NCBI GenBank assembly: GCA_900541725.1
Contig: UQLB01000015.1
Span: 1-61,682 of the forward strand
Origin: an uncultured Collinsella sp.
GTDB taxonomy: Bacteria; Actinomycetota; Coriobacteriia; Coriobacteriales; Coriobacteriaceae
Reading direction: 5' to 3'
Length of the DNA: 61,682 nucleotides
Position numbers and translations under genes: made by a program. Position 1 is the first letter of the stretch, and each line of letters starts with the position of its first letter. This document shows, piece by piece, positions 16,735-25,744 of this stretch. A model generated the notes under the pieces. It had not been told where the DNA came from. It saw only the letters and a list, made by a program, of their open reading frames with translations, and did not search any database.

Positions 16735-17316
16735 ATGGAGCTCACGGACCGCTCTGGTTACTTTGCGGGCCCCGGTATGCTCGGCGGCTCCTTTGGCGAT
16801 GCCTCGCGCGCAAGCGACGAGGCCGCCGAGGGCGTCGCCGACCCCTGCCTGGGCCATGCGCCCGACCAGGTGGTCTTCTATGAGCTCACGCGTAAGTTTG
16901 TGGAGACCGAGGAAGACGTTCCCCAGGAGGCCTGCGACGTGCTGTACTACACGCTCGCCGTGGGCCACCACACCGGCGTGCTCGATTGCTTTGAGCCGCG
17001 CCTGTCGGTGCCGGTGGATGTCTTCTATTCGCTCGTCGATGCGCTGCCGGAGGGGGAGGCCAAGACCAAGTTTGAGGCCATCCGCTCCTTTGGCGAGTGC
17101 CAGCTTGACAAGGCGGCGGTGCCGTCGCTGCTCGAGGCCTGCGACACGCTGCTCGACGAGCGCGGTTTTCGCGGCTCGGCCAAGGCCGGCATCTCGGTGT
17201 TCGACGACGACTTTGGCCTGCATGCCCAGCAGGTCGCGTTTCTGATGAAGTTCCGCGATCTGGTTGAGCGCGTGCGCGATGTGTCGGGCGTGTACCTGAC
17301 GGGAAGGTTGCAGTAA
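16735..17316 (+). CDS. hyfJ: HycH/HyfJ-family formate hydrogenlyase accessory protein
   Basis: 193 residues. The region VVFYELTRKFVE through LYYTLAVGHHTGVLDCF matches the HycH/HyfJ family, which is needed for maturation of the large subunit but whose exact action is unclear. It is longer than HycH of E. coli (about 136 residues), with a Gly-rich N-terminal extension of about 40 residues. The stop overlaps the next start (TAATG), indicating coupling with hycI. Confidence 0.85.
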   Translation: MELTDRSGYFAGPGMLGGSFGDASRASDEAAEGVADPCLGHAPDQVVFYELTRKFVETEEDVPQEACDVLYYTLAVGHHTGVLDCFEPRLSVPVDVFYSLVDALPEGEAKTKFEAIRSFGECQLDKAAVPSLLEACDTLLDERGFRGSAKAGISVFDDDFGLHAQQVAFLMKFRDLVERVRDVSGVYLTGRLQ

Positions 17317-17819
17317 TGGGTCGCGTTGTGGATGGACGTGTGAACGGCGCCCCGTTTGCGGGTATCGTGCTCACGGCGGGAAGCGTGCTGCGTGCCGACG
17401 ATGCCGCCGGCCCCGTGCTCTCCAAAAAGATGGAAGACGCACCCATCGCCGGTTGGTACACCATCGACGGTGGCCAAACGCCCGAGGACGACATCATCGA
17501 GGTCAAGCGCGAGCGTCCGCCTCGCCTGGTCTTGGTCGATGCCGCCGACATGGCGCTGCCCGTCGGGTCTATCCGCCTGCTCGATAAGCGCGATGTGGCC
17601 CGCAAGTCGATGTTCACCACGCATTCGCTCCCTTTGTCGATTCTGATCGAGGAAATCGAGCAATCGTGCGAAGATATCGTCTTCATAGGGATTCAGCCGG
17701 GCGATACGGAGTTTTACAACCCTATGTCCCCGGAGGTCTTTGACGCCGTCGACGCCGTGTACGACGCCGTGGTCGCCAACGACTTTTCCCACTTTGTCCG
17801 CTTGGGACAAGAGCAATAG
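17316..17819 (+). CDS. hycI: HycI, hydrogenase maturation endopeptidase
   Basis: 167 residues (E. coli 156). Family A31 protease that trims the C-terminus of the hydrogenase large subunit once nickel is inserted. Nickel-sensing residues are visible: D28 in GSVLRADDAAGP, the Asp of LVDAADM and the His of TTHSLPLS. Its target is HyfG, which carries a C-terminal tail after the DPCYSC motif. Encoded in the same operon, overlapping hyfJ by one base. Confidence 0.92.
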   Translation: MGRVVDGRVNGAPFAGIVLTAGSVLRADDAAGPVLSKKMEDAPIAGWYTIDGGQTPEDDIIEVKRERPPRLVLVDAADMALPVGSIRLLDKRDVARKSMFTTHSLPLSILIEEIEQSCEDIVFIGIQPGDTEFYNPMSPEVFDAVDAVYDAVVANDFSHFVRLGQEQ

Positions 17820-17858
17820 GAGCGCTTGTCCCTGCTGATTAGGAAAGAAGTGATTGAC

Positions 17859-18698
17859 ATGGCAGATTCCAAGGCAGAATATCCCGCTCCCGATTGCCTT
17901 GCGCCCGCCGCGATCGAGGTCAAGACCGAGGCCGCCGGCGTGACCAAGGCCAACCTGCCGGTCGCAAAGGCCTTTGTTTTGGCGATGTTCGCCGGCGCGT
18001 TCATTGCCTTCGGCGGCCTGTTCTTTACCGTGTTCTTGAGCGATAGTACGCTGGGCTGGGGCGCCCAGCGCGTTGTGGGCGGCCTGTGCTTTTGCCTGGG
18101 CCTGGTGCTCGTGCTGGTGTGCGGCGCCGAGCTGTTTACCGGTAATTCGCTTATGGTCTGCGCGCTCAAGAGTAAAAAGATCACCCTGGCCCAGATGCTC
18201 AAGGCCTGGGCCGTCGTATGGGTCGGTAACTTTGTCGGTGCCCTGTTCATCGTCTTTTTGGTGTACATGGCCGGCATTTATAAGCTCAACGGCGAGGCGG
18301 TCGCCAATTCCATGGTGAGCGTCGCCGCCGGCAAGGTGACGGTCGACTGGGTGACGATCTTCTTCCGCGGCATCCTGTGCAACATCTTTGTGTGCCTGGC
18401 CGTGTGGATCGGTACCGCCGGCAAGACCGTGGTCGATAAGGTTGTGGGCATTCTGCTGCCCATCGCCGCCTTTGTGGCCTGCGGTTTTGAGCACTGCGTT
18501 GCCAACATGTACTTTTTGCCCATGGGTGCCGTGATGCACGCGTGCGGCTATGGCGCCAAGGTCGCCGGCGCCGATGCGCTCAACGCTGCGGGCATTGCGT
18601 TTAACCTGTCCGCTGCCACGCTGGGCAACATCGTGGGCGGCGCGGTTCTGGTCGCGCTCGGCTACTGGTTTATCTACGCCAAGAAGTCCGAGGCGTAA
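17859..18698 (+). CDS. focA: Formate channel of the FocA/FNT family
   Basis: 279 residues from ATG 17859 (GGAAAGAAG upstream; an earlier TTG start is less likely). A six-helix formate/nitrite transporter protein with the characteristic GAELFTGNSLM and FEHCVANMYFLPMG segments. Such pentameric channels pass formate in either direction, feeding FdhF on the inside. It ends the formate hydrogenlyase gene set, as focB ends hyf in E. coli, and is followed by a strong terminator. Confidence 0.93.
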   Translation: MADSKAEYPAPDCLAPAAIEVKTEAAGVTKANLPVAKAFVLAMFAGAFIAFGGLFFTVFLSDSTLGWGAQRVVGGLCFCLGLVLVLVCGAELFTGNSLMVCALKSKKITLAQMLKAWAVVWVGNFVGALFIVFLVYMAGIYKLNGEAVANSMVSVAAGKVTVDWVTIFFRGILCNIFVCLAVWIGTAGKTVVDKVVGILLPIAAFVACGFEHCVANMYFLPMGAVMHACGYGAKVAGADALNAAGIAFNLSAATLGNIVGGAVLVALGYWFIYAKKSEA

Positions 18699-18720
18699 AG
18701 TACCGTCTGTTTGACGTTGG

Positions 18721-18756
18721 GCCTCCCGCGGGGCGTTGCCGTGCGGGAGGCTTTTT
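18721..18756 (+). terminator. Intrinsic terminator after focA
   Basis: GCCTCCCGC (18721-18729) pairs with GCGGGAGGC (18743-18751), followed by TTTTT. Ends the formate hydrogenlyase operon. Confidence 0.9.
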
Positions 18757-18820
18757 GGGTCTGGGGCTCGTTGCCGGGCTTTTGGCCTGTTGTGTTTGGC
18801 TGATGAAAGGGGTAATCGAG

Positions 18821-20938
18821 ATGGCATCTGCTGTGAAGCGTGACGGTCGCGCCGTGGTGATCACATGCGGGGGATGCTATGCCGATTGCGCCTTTGCGGC
18901 ACGCGTTGAGGACGGTCGCGTGGCGGCCGAGTTGCCGGTGCCGGGGCATCCGTGCGCGGCGCGTGCCCTGTGCGCCCGCGGACGGCATCGCCTGGCAATG
19001 CCGTTTGACGAGCGCGACCGGATTTTGCATCCCATGCGTCGACGAGATGATGGCTCGGGGTTCGATGCGATTTCGTGGGATGAGGCGTTCGCGCAGATCG
19101 CAGCGCGCTTTGGGGAGATTGTTGACGGGCATGGTCCCCGTGCGCTGGGCATGACGCTCGGCGTGCCCTCGTTCGACCGCTACTGGGCGCATCGCTTTAT
19201 GCATGCGCTTGGCTCGCCCAACGTGTACGGTGCCGACGGTGCCTGCGAGGTAAGCCGACTTACCGGTTGGGAGCACAGCTTGGGCTATAGTCCCGCCTCC
19301 GACCTGGCGCATACCGATTGCATCATGTACCTGGGGCGTTCCATCGTCGATTCGTCGACGATGGAGGCCGTTGATGCGCTCAACGATGCCCGTCGCCGTG
19401 GGGCGAAGATTATCGTGGTCGACCCCCGACGCAGCGGCTCCGCCGCGCTTGCCGACCGCTGGCTGCGCGTGCGCCCGGGCTGCGACTTGGCGTTGCTGTT
19501 GGGTATTGCCCATGTCTTGATTGCCGAGGATCTGTACGACTACGAGTTCGTGACCCGCTATACCACGGGTTTTGACGAGCTGGCGCAGGCGGCCAGCGCT
19601 TGGACGCCCGAGTGGGCCGAGTCGATGTGCGACGTGCCGGCCGCAGAGATTGTCGCCACGGCGCGCGATCTCGCTGCCGCCGCGCCTGCCGCCGTGGTGG
19701 ATGCGGGCTTTCATGGTGGCATCGGTATCGCGTATGCCAATAGCACCCAGACCGCGCGCGCTATCTGCTTGGTCGATGTGCTGCTGGGCTGCATCGGACA
19801 CGCGGGCGGCGCGCTCAATCCACCTACACCGCTTGTGCTGGGCGACCTCGATCCCGCACGCTTTGCGACGCCGCCGGTACCGTGCGGGCCCAAGCTGGGG
19901 TCCGAGCGTTATCCACTGGTCGATCCGGTGCGCGGCCTGTGCACGACCATCGGTCAGTCGATTCTTGCCGGCGATTTGCGTGGGCTCATCGTCTATGCCA
20001 GTAACCCCGGTGCGGGCTATGGCAATGCACAGGCTTGGTTGGGTATTTTGCAGCAGCTCGACTTGCTCGTGACGATTGATATTCGCTGGTCCGAGACGGC
20101 GCGTGCTTCTGACTTCGTGCTGCCTGACGTGACGTATCTGGAGGCCGACCGCGGTGTGGGTACGGTCGTGGGCGCCAACGATTCGCGCGTGTTCTACCGC
20201 AACGCCGTGCTGCCTGTGCAGCATGACGACACGCGTCCCGGTCGGGAGATTTTTACCGGTCTGGCGCAGGCGTGTGGTGTGGGCGAGTACTTCGACTTTA
20301 CGTCTGACGATCTGGCGGCTGCCCAGGTGGCGCCTTTTGGGATCAATCTGGACGAGCTCAAGGAGCGCGGCTGGGCCGACACGGGTGTAGCGTTGTCGTC
20401 GCGTACGGGCGAGCCGGCGATTCCCTTGGATGGCGGTAAAATTGCGCTGGCAAGCGACGTGTGGGAACGAGCCGGCCTGGGTCGAATACCCAACTGGATC
20501 GCTCCCATGGTGGAGCCCGACTCGGGGATGTTTCGCCTCATTAGCGGCAACCGTCCCTTTGAGTCGCATACCTCGCGCAGACTCGCGGCGGCCGGTGCCG
20601 CCGAGATGGGGTCGGACTTGGACGCTGTGCAGATGAACGCCGATGTCGCCGCTCGCATGGGTATCGCCGATGGCGAGGTCGTCGAGCTTGTGAGCGACAT
20701 GGGCCGCGACCGCGTGCGCGTGGAGACGACGCCGTATCTGCATCCGGCGTGCATCTTCACCTCGGCCGCTCCCGGCGGGCGTTCGTTTGGCGCCGATGCC
20801 GGTGGCGTTCAAGCCTTGGGCGTGGGCCCGCTCGACCATACGCCGTTGCGTTGGGACCCGTTGACGGGCGCCGCACTCACCCAGGAAAACGCCGTTCGCG
20901 TGGAAAAGATTGTCGCGCGCGAGGATAATGACGAGTAA
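18821..20938 (+). CDS. Orphan molybdopterin oxidoreductase (PsrA/PhsA-like)
   Basis: 705 residues from the ATG at 18821 (AAAGGGG upstream). DMSO-reductase superfamily. An N-terminal [4Fe-4S] site is visible (CGGCYADC and, 26 residues on, HPC), then a molybdopterin domain; the residue that would bind Mo is probably the Cys of GADGACEVSRLTG. C-terminal dinucleotide-binding domain with GNRPFESHTSRR. No twin-arginine signal, no adjacent iron-sulfur or membrane partner, so substrate and electron partner are unknown; it could share the HydN-like ferredoxins. It is separated from focA by a terminator and precedes selA by 52 bases. Confidence 0.8.
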   Translation: MASAVKRDGRAVVITCGGCYADCAFAARVEDGRVAAELPVPGHPCAARALCARGRHRLAMPFDERDRILHPMRRRDDGSGFDAISWDEAFAQIAARFGEIVDGHGPRALGMTLGVPSFDRYWAHRFMHALGSPNVYGADGACEVSRLTGWEHSLGYSPASDLAHTDCIMYLGRSIVDSSTMEAVDALNDARRRGAKIIVVDPRRSGSAALADRWLRVRPGCDLALLLGIAHVLIAEDLYDYEFVTRYTTGFDELAQAASAWTPEWAESMCDVPAAEIVATARDLAAAAPAAVVDAGFHGGIGIAYANSTQTARAICLVDVLLGCIGHAGGALNPPTPLVLGDLDPARFATPPVPCGPKLGSERYPLVDPVRGLCTTIGQSILAGDLRGLIVYASNPGAGYGNAQAWLGILQQLDLLVTIDIRWSETARASDFVLPDVTYLEADRGVGTVVGANDSRVFYRNAVLPVQHDDTRPGREIFTGLAQACGVGEYFDFTSDDLAAAQVAPFGINLDELKERGWADTGVALSSRTGEPAIPLDGGKIALASDVWERAGLGRIPNWIAPMVEPDSGMFRLISGNRPFESHTSRRLAAAGAAEMGSDLDAVQMNADVAARMGIADGEVVELVSDMGRDRVRVETTPYLHPACIFTSAAPGGRSFGADAGGVQALGVGPLDHTPLRWDPLTGAALTQENAVRVEKIVAREDNDE

Positions 20939-20990
20939 TTGACTCAGCTGATGCATTTGACTGATCCACGTTTCTTTTGAAAGGCTGCAC

Positions 20991-22448
20991 ATGAGCGATA
21001 GCCAGAACATGTCCGATGAGGTGCGCGCCCGCCTGCGCGCCATTCCTTCCGTCAACGAGCTGCTAGCCGAGTGGCCGGTGGTGAAGGCGGCGGGGGAGAC
21101 CTGCGACGCGGTGGTCCATGCTGCCGTGACGGCTGAGCTTGACGAAGAGCGCGCCGCGATTCGTGCCGGTGCCGCTCCGCGTTCCAAGCGCGAGCTGGCC
21201 TCGGCCATCGAGTGGCGTGCGCATCGCTCTGCGCTGCCGAGCCTGCGTCCCGCCGTTAACGCCACGGGTGTGGTCATCCATACCAACCTGGGCCGCGCCC
21301 CGCTCGCGGAGTCGGCCGCCAAGGCCGTGGCCGAGGTCGCGCGCGGCTACAGCACGCTCGAGTACAGCGTGGATACCTGCTCGCGCGGGTCGCGCAAGGA
21401 GCACGCCGCTCAGCTCATCCGCTCGCTTACCGGTGCCGAGGACGCGCTGGTCGTTAACAATAACGCGGCCGCCGTGCTGTTGGTGCTGGCGACTCACGCC
21501 GCGGGCAAGGAAGTCATCGTCAGCCGCGGCGAGCTTGTCGAGATCGGCGGCAGCTTCCGTATCCCCGATGTTATGGAGGCCTCGGGTGCCAAGCTCGTTG
21601 AGGTCGGGGCCACCAACCGCACGCATTTGAGCGACTACGAGCGCGCCATCACGCCCGATACGGCGATGATCCTCAAGGTCCATCCTTCCAACTATCGCAT
21701 CGAGGGTTTCCACGAGGAGGTGGGTTCTCGGGAGCTTGCGGCGCTTGCCCACAAGCATGGCCTGCTGTTCTACGAGGACCAGGGGTCGGGCGCGCTGTTG
21801 CCCGACGACATCTTGGTGCGCGGCGGCGAAGAAACCACGCCGGCTTCAGTTTCGGCGGGGCTCGATATCGTGTCGTGCTCGGGCGATAAGCTGCTCGGTG
21901 CTGCACAGGCGGGTATTATCATGGGTCGTCGCGATCTGGTCCAGGCCTGCGGGTCGCATCCGCTTATGCGTGCCCTGCGTCCGGGAAAGCTCGCACTGGC
22001 GGCGCTCGAGGCTACACTGCGCATTTACATGGATGGGGCGGATGTGGCCCATCGCGAGGTGCCGGTGCTCAACATGCTCACGCTTCCGCAGGCTCATCTG
22101 GAGCGTCGCGCACGCAAGCTGCGCGAGCTGATGACGGCAGGCCTCGATAAGGCGGGTTGCCCGTGCGCCGTGCAGGTGGAGATCGCCGAGGATTCGTCGA
22201 CCCCCGGGGGCGGCTCGCTGCCTACCGTCGAGCTGCCCACGATGTGTGTGGCCGTCTGCCCGGTTGACGGGCGCCTGTCCCTCGACGCGCTCAAGCGCTC
22301 GCTCGTCCAAGACTTCGATACGCCGGTCGTCACGCGTGCCTCGCACGACCGCATTCTGTTTGATGTACGCACGCTCGTGGGCGACCGCGATATCGAGACG
22401 GCGGCAACGACGCTCGTCGCGTGCGTTAAGAAGGCGATTGCTCGATGA
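20991..22448 (+). CDS. selA: Selenocysteine synthase SelA
   Basis: 485 residues (E. coli 463). A PLP enzyme that converts seryl-tRNA-Sec to selenocysteyl-tRNA-Sec using selenophosphate. The PLP lysine is K300 in SGDKLLGAAQAG (E. coli K295), and GVVIHTNLGRAPLAESA near residue 90 is a family motif. GAAAGG lies before the ATG. The stop overlaps the selB start by four bases. Confidence 0.96.
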   Translation: MSDSQNMSDEVRARLRAIPSVNELLAEWPVVKAAGETCDAVVHAAVTAELDEERAAIRAGAAPRSKRELASAIEWRAHRSALPSLRPAVNATGVVIHTNLGRAPLAESAAKAVAEVARGYSTLEYSVDTCSRGSRKEHAAQLIRSLTGAEDALVVNNNAAAVLLVLATHAAGKEVIVSRGELVEIGGSFRIPDVMEASGAKLVEVGATNRTHLSDYERAITPDTAMILKVHPSNYRIEGFHEEVGSRELAALAHKHGLLFYEDQGSGALLPDDILVRGGEETTPASVSAGLDIVSCSGDKLLGAAQAGIIMGRRDLVQACGSHPLMRALRPGKLALAALEATLRIYMDGADVAHREVPVLNMLTLPQAHLERRARKLRELMTAGLDKAGCPCAVQVEIAEDSSTPGGGSLPTVELPTMCVAVCPVDGRLSLDALKRSLVQDFDTPVVTRASHDRILFDVRTLVGDRDIETAATTLVACVKKAIAR

Positions 22449-24412
22449 GTGAGGTTAAAGCGCTGGTGGAGTGTCCCGTTATCGTTGGCACGGCGGGCCA
22501 CGTCGACCACGGTAAGTCGGCACTGATCGAGGCGCTGACCGGCAAGAATCCCGACCGTCTGGAGGTTGAGCGCCGTCGCGGTATGACCGTGGAGCTGGGC
22601 TTTGGCGAGCTGGCGCTGCCGAGTGGCAAGATCGTTGGCCTGGTTGACGTGCCGGGCCACGCGCATTACTTGCGCGCCATGGTGCAGGGCGCCACGGGTA
22701 TCGACGTGGCCGTGCTGGTGGTTTCGGCCGTCGAGGGCGTTATGCCGCAGACCCGCGAGCACGTGCATGTGCTGGAGCTGCTGGGCGTTACGCACATGGT
22801 GGTCGCGCTGACGATGTGCGACCTGGCCGATAGCGAGATGGTTGATCTGGCCGAGCTCGATGTCGATGACTTTTTGTCGGGTACTGTGTTTGCGGGCGCG
22901 CCAATTGTGCCCGTGTCGTCTAAGACGGGCGAGGGGATTGACGGGCTGCTTGCGGTGCTCGACGAGCAAGTGGGTGTCTGCTGGGATACCTGTCGCGAGC
23001 GTGCCGAGCGGAGCGATGCCGCGCCGCGCCTGCCGATTGACCGCTGCTTTACGATCAAGGGCGCCGGCACCGTCGTGACGGGAACGCTGCACGATGCGCC
23101 GGTTGCGGTGGGCGACGAGCTCGTCGCCCTGCCGTCGCGTACGGCCTGTCGCGTGCGCGGGATTCAGGTGCATGGCGATACGCCGCGAGCACTGCCCGGA
23201 CAGCGCGTGGCGCTCAATTTAGTGGGCGATGGTGTCGCGGCGCTTGACCGCGGCGAGATGCTGGGCGTGGCGGGCCGCTTTGGTCAGACGTTGCGCTTTA
23301 TGATGACGTTTACGTATTTGGGTCGCGAGGGCGCCAAGCCGCGCGTGCTCGAGTCGGGCGCACGCGTGCATGTGATGGCCGGCACGGCCGAGGTCGTCGG
23401 CCGCATCATGCTTTTGGAGGGCGAGGCCCCTATGGCGGTGGGCGAGACCCGTACCGTACAGGTGCGCTTGGAGGAGCCGCTGCCGCTGCGCGCTGGAGAC
23501 CATGCCGTGGTGCTGTCGTATTCGCCCGTTATGCTCATTGGCGGCGGGCGTGTGCTGCTTTCGCGCTGCCGTCGCTCGCGCGAGCTTTCGGCGGGGGAGC
23601 GCACGCTGCTTGCGGCGCTTGAGGCCGGCGATGCCGTCGCTGGTGTGGATGCGTGGCTGGCGCTGCAGGCGTTGCCGGTCGTGGTTGCCGACGTTGCCGC
23701 AGCGCTCGATCTTGTTTCCGGTGAGGCCGATGCCGCGTTGAACGAGTTGGTGGTGCGAGGTGTTGTGCGCGAGCTTGCGGGCTCGGGCGGTACGCTGTAT
23801 GCGAATGCTGCCGTGCTCGATGCCGCCATGGACGTGCTGACGGCGACCCTGACTGCCATGCACGCGGCGGCGCCCAAGCAGACGGGTTTCACGCCGGGCG
23901 AGGTCGCGCATGCCGCCTGGCCGACAGCGGGCGAAGACGTCGCGTCTGCGCTCGTCCTCGAGGGCTGTTCGCGCGGCATTTGCGCCCAGGAGGGGTCCGA
24001 GCTCTTCGACCCGCACTCGGCCGCCGCTGCCGCACGCGTGGTGCATGAGGCATGCGAGCGCATTTTGGCGTTGCTTGACGAGGCTGGCCTGGATGCACCG
24101 GCGCTTCCCGAGGTGGGCGAACAGCTGCAGCTCGGCCGCGACACCATGACGCGTGCCCTGCGCGAGCTTTCGCTCAACCGCTCGATCGTTAAGGTCGAGC
24201 GCGACGTTGCCCTGTCCGCTGCCGCCGAGGCCCATGCGCGCGAGCTTGTTGCCGCTGCCATTGAGGCAGCCGGCGGCGCTGCCACCACGAGCGTGCTGCG
24301 CGAGGCCCTGGGTGTGTCGCGCAAACGCGCCATCAGCATCTTGGAACACCTGGATGCCGTGCGCTTTACGGTCCTCGACAAGGAGGCCGGCGGCCTGAGG
24401 TCCCTGCGCTAG
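22445..24412 (+). CDS. selB: Selenocysteine-specific elongation factor SelB
   Basis: 655 residues. GTPase with GTAGHVDHGKSALIEALTGK at residues 14-33 and the switch II motif DVPGHAHYLRAM. Domains 2-3 follow, then about 250 residues of winged-helix repeats that bind the SECIS hairpin of the mRNA, here presumably the one in fdhF. The usual NKxD specificity motif is altered (TMCDLAD), as is common in SelB. Overlaps selA by four bases. Confidence 0.96.
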   Translation: MSEVKALVECPVIVGTAGHVDHGKSALIEALTGKNPDRLEVERRRGMTVELGFGELALPSGKIVGLVDVPGHAHYLRAMVQGATGIDVAVLVVSAVEGVMPQTREHVHVLELLGVTHMVVALTMCDLADSEMVDLAELDVDDFLSGTVFAGAPIVPVSSKTGEGIDGLLAVLDEQVGVCWDTCRERAERSDAAPRLPIDRCFTIKGAGTVVTGTLHDAPVAVGDELVALPSRTACRVRGIQVHGDTPRALPGQRVALNLVGDGVAALDRGEMLGVAGRFGQTLRFMMTFTYLGREGAKPRVLESGARVHVMAGTAEVVGRIMLLEGEAPMAVGETRTVQVRLEEPLPLRAGDHAVVLSYSPVMLIGGGRVLLSRCRRSRELSAGERTLLAALEAGDAVAGVDAWLALQALPVVVADVAAALDLVSGEADAALNELVVRGVVRELAGSGGTLYANAAVLDAAMDVLTATLTAMHAAAPKQTGFTPGEVAHAAWPTAGEDVASALVLEGCSRGICAQEGSELFDPHSAAAAARVVHEACERILALLDEAGLDAPALPEVGEQLQLGRDTMTRALRELSLNRSIVKVERDVALSAAAEAHARELVAAAIEAAGGAATTSVLREALGVSRKRAISILEHLDAVRFTVLDKEAGGLRSLR

Positions 24413-24437
24413 ATCGGCCGCCCCGCCCCACCTCCTC

Positions 24438-24504
24438 AGTTGCGGTGAAATAATTCCTGTTTTCCGGTTTAGATACCTCTTCCAGGAACTATTCCACCGC
24501 AACT
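24438..24504. repeat. Family A hairpin repeat, copy A3
   Basis: Arms 24438-24459 and 24483-24504 pair at 20 of 22 positions. It begins AGTTGCGGTGAAATA and has the GTTCCTG-type inner segment (here ATTCCTG on one side). It lies 25 bases after the selB stop. Confidence 0.9.
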
Positions 24505-24509
24505 TTGAG

Positions 24510-24533
24510 GGTGGCCAGCCGAAGCTGGCCACC
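24510..24533 (+). terminator. Stable tetraloop hairpin after selB
   Basis: GGTGGCCAGC-CGAA-GCTGGCCACC: a perfect 10-bp stem with a CGAA tetraloop, with AGG/CTT extension. There is no U run after it, but position after selB suggests termination or 3' end protection. Confidence 0.5.
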
Positions 24534-24556
24534 TTGAGCCTCGAATCGGGCCGGTC

Positions 24557-24716
24557 GCCACGAAAAGGGCCTATCTACTACGTTTAGTCGACTACCATCA
24601 ACCATTCCGAAATTCGCGAAATTAAAACCGCAGGTAGACGGTTTGCCGATTTTCTAAAAACGCTGGTTTGCTCGACCCATGCCGGTCAAACGTAGTAGAT
24701 AGCCCGTTTTCGTGGC
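24557..24716. repeat. Family B repeat, copy B1
   Basis: 160-bp element. Terminal arms of 29 bases (24557-24585 and 24688-24716) contain CCTATCTACTACGTTT and its complement with 27 of 29 positions matching. In the middle is AAAACCGCAGGTAGACGG (24624-24641), shared with copies at 40332 and 41783. No coding potential. Confidence 0.88.
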
Positions 24717-24804
24717 GCGGTACCAGGGCAGTCTTTTTGGGGCGGGGGTTTGGCTACTTTTGCCGGCCTGATGGCTCGGGCGGTCAAAACTATTCCGTCC
24801 CAAA

Positions 24805-24832
24805 TTAGCTAGCCTGCTCGGTTTGGTAAAAT
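24805..24832 (+). promoter_or_regulatory. Possible promoter of selC
   Basis: TTAGCT (24805-24810), 16 bases, TAAAAT (24827-24832). Transcription would begin close to the first base of the tRNA at 24845. The -35 box is poor. Confidence 0.4.
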
Positions 24833-24844
24833 ACCGCCGCACTT

Positions 24845-24941
24845 GGGAACGGATGGGCTCCGGTGGGCTCCGCGGTCCTCAAAACCGTTGCGAGGCGTGC
24901 AAAACGTCTTGGATGTGTTCGATTCACATACGTTCCCGCCA
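24845..24941 (+). tRNA. selC: tRNA-Sec (anticodon TCA)
   Basis: 97 bases with encoded CCA. Acceptor strands 24845-24852 and 24930-24937 (seven pairs plus a G-A at the eighth), discriminator G; six-pair D stem with a four-base loop (24855-24860/24865-24870); anticodon stem 24872-24876/24884-24888 with anticodon TCA at 24879-24881; long variable arm (24892-24898/24904-24910); five-pair T stem with loop TTCGATT. These are the hallmarks of tRNA-Sec. The residue before the anticodon is C instead of the usual U33. It lies between selB and mobA and has its own terminator. Confidence 0.93.
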
Positions 24942-24949
24942 TACGCTAC

Positions 24950-25006
24950 CAGCGCTTTTGTGCTCGCGGTCTTGCTGCGTGCCGCAAAGGCGCTGTTTTG
25001 TTTTTG
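24950..25006 (+). terminator. Terminator of selC
   Basis: CAGCGCTTTTG (24950-24960) pairs with CAAAGGCGCTG (24985-24995) through a 24-base loop, followed by TTTTGTTTTT. Confidence 0.7.
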
Positions 25007-25096
25007 CACGGGTTTGCCGTGCCGCCCGCTTTATCGGCGACGGTATCTGGCTTCGTGTGTCGGGTTTCGAGCATGCCGATGGAGGTGTTTTGCCGT

Positions 25097-25729
25097 ATGA
25101 CTACCGTAAGACGGGTCGATCTTTCTTGCGTCGTCCAAGCGGGCGGGCTGTCCTCACGCATGGGCCGCGATAAGGCGCGCATGACGTTTTGCGGCGAACC
25201 GCTCATCGAGCGCGTGCTGGGTCGGCTGGCGACAGTTGCCGGCGAGTTGGTCGTGACGACTTCGCGCCCCAGCGAGCTTGCCTATCTTGAGGAGCGTACG
25301 TTTGGCGGTCTGGTGCCGCGAATAGTGTCGGACCTTGAGGGGCCGGCGGGTGCCATGCGCGGCATCGCGAGCTCGTTGGCCGCGGCCCGATTGCCGCTCG
25401 TGGCTATCGTCGCCTGCGACATGCCGTTTGTCTCGTCGGAACTCATCGACGCGCTTGCCGATCGTGTTGAGGCCGAGGCGCTTGACGTGTGCGTGCCGCG
25501 CGAGGAGCGGGGAATTGAGCCGCTTTGCGCCGTCTGGCGCCGTGACGCGTGTGCGCCGGTTGCCCAAGAGCTGCTCGCCTGCGACCGCCAGCGCATTCGC
25601 TGCCTGATCAATCGCGTTCAGGCCGGTTATATGGATGAGTCGCAGATCGTTAAGGTCGCCGGCTCGACGCTCTGCTTCGAGAACGTCAATACGCCCGAGG
25701 AGTTTGCGGCGGCCGAGTTACTCGCCTAG
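25097..25729 (+). CDS. mobA: MobA, molybdenum cofactor guanylyltransferase
   Basis: 210 residues from ATG 25097, which has GGAGGTG upstream. The NTP-transferase motif QAGGLSSRMGRDKARM is at residues 14-29 and IVACDMPFVS marks the metal site. MobA joins GMP to molybdopterin to give the guanine dinucleotide cofactor used by FdhF and by the orphan oxidoreductase at 18821, which explains its place here. A MocA-like (CTP) specificity cannot be excluded, and would fit the hydroxylase at 28897. Confidence 0.88.
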   Translation: MTTVRRVDLSCVVQAGGLSSRMGRDKARMTFCGEPLIERVLGRLATVAGELVVTTSRPSELAYLEERTFGGLVPRIVSDLEGPAGAMRGIASSLAAARLPLVAIVACDMPFVSSELIDALADRVEAEALDVCVPREERGIEPLCAVWRRDACAPVAQELLACDRQRIRCLINRVQAGYMDESQIVKVAGSTLCFENVNTPEEFAAAELLA

Positions 25730-25744
25730 ACGATGGGAGTTGCC

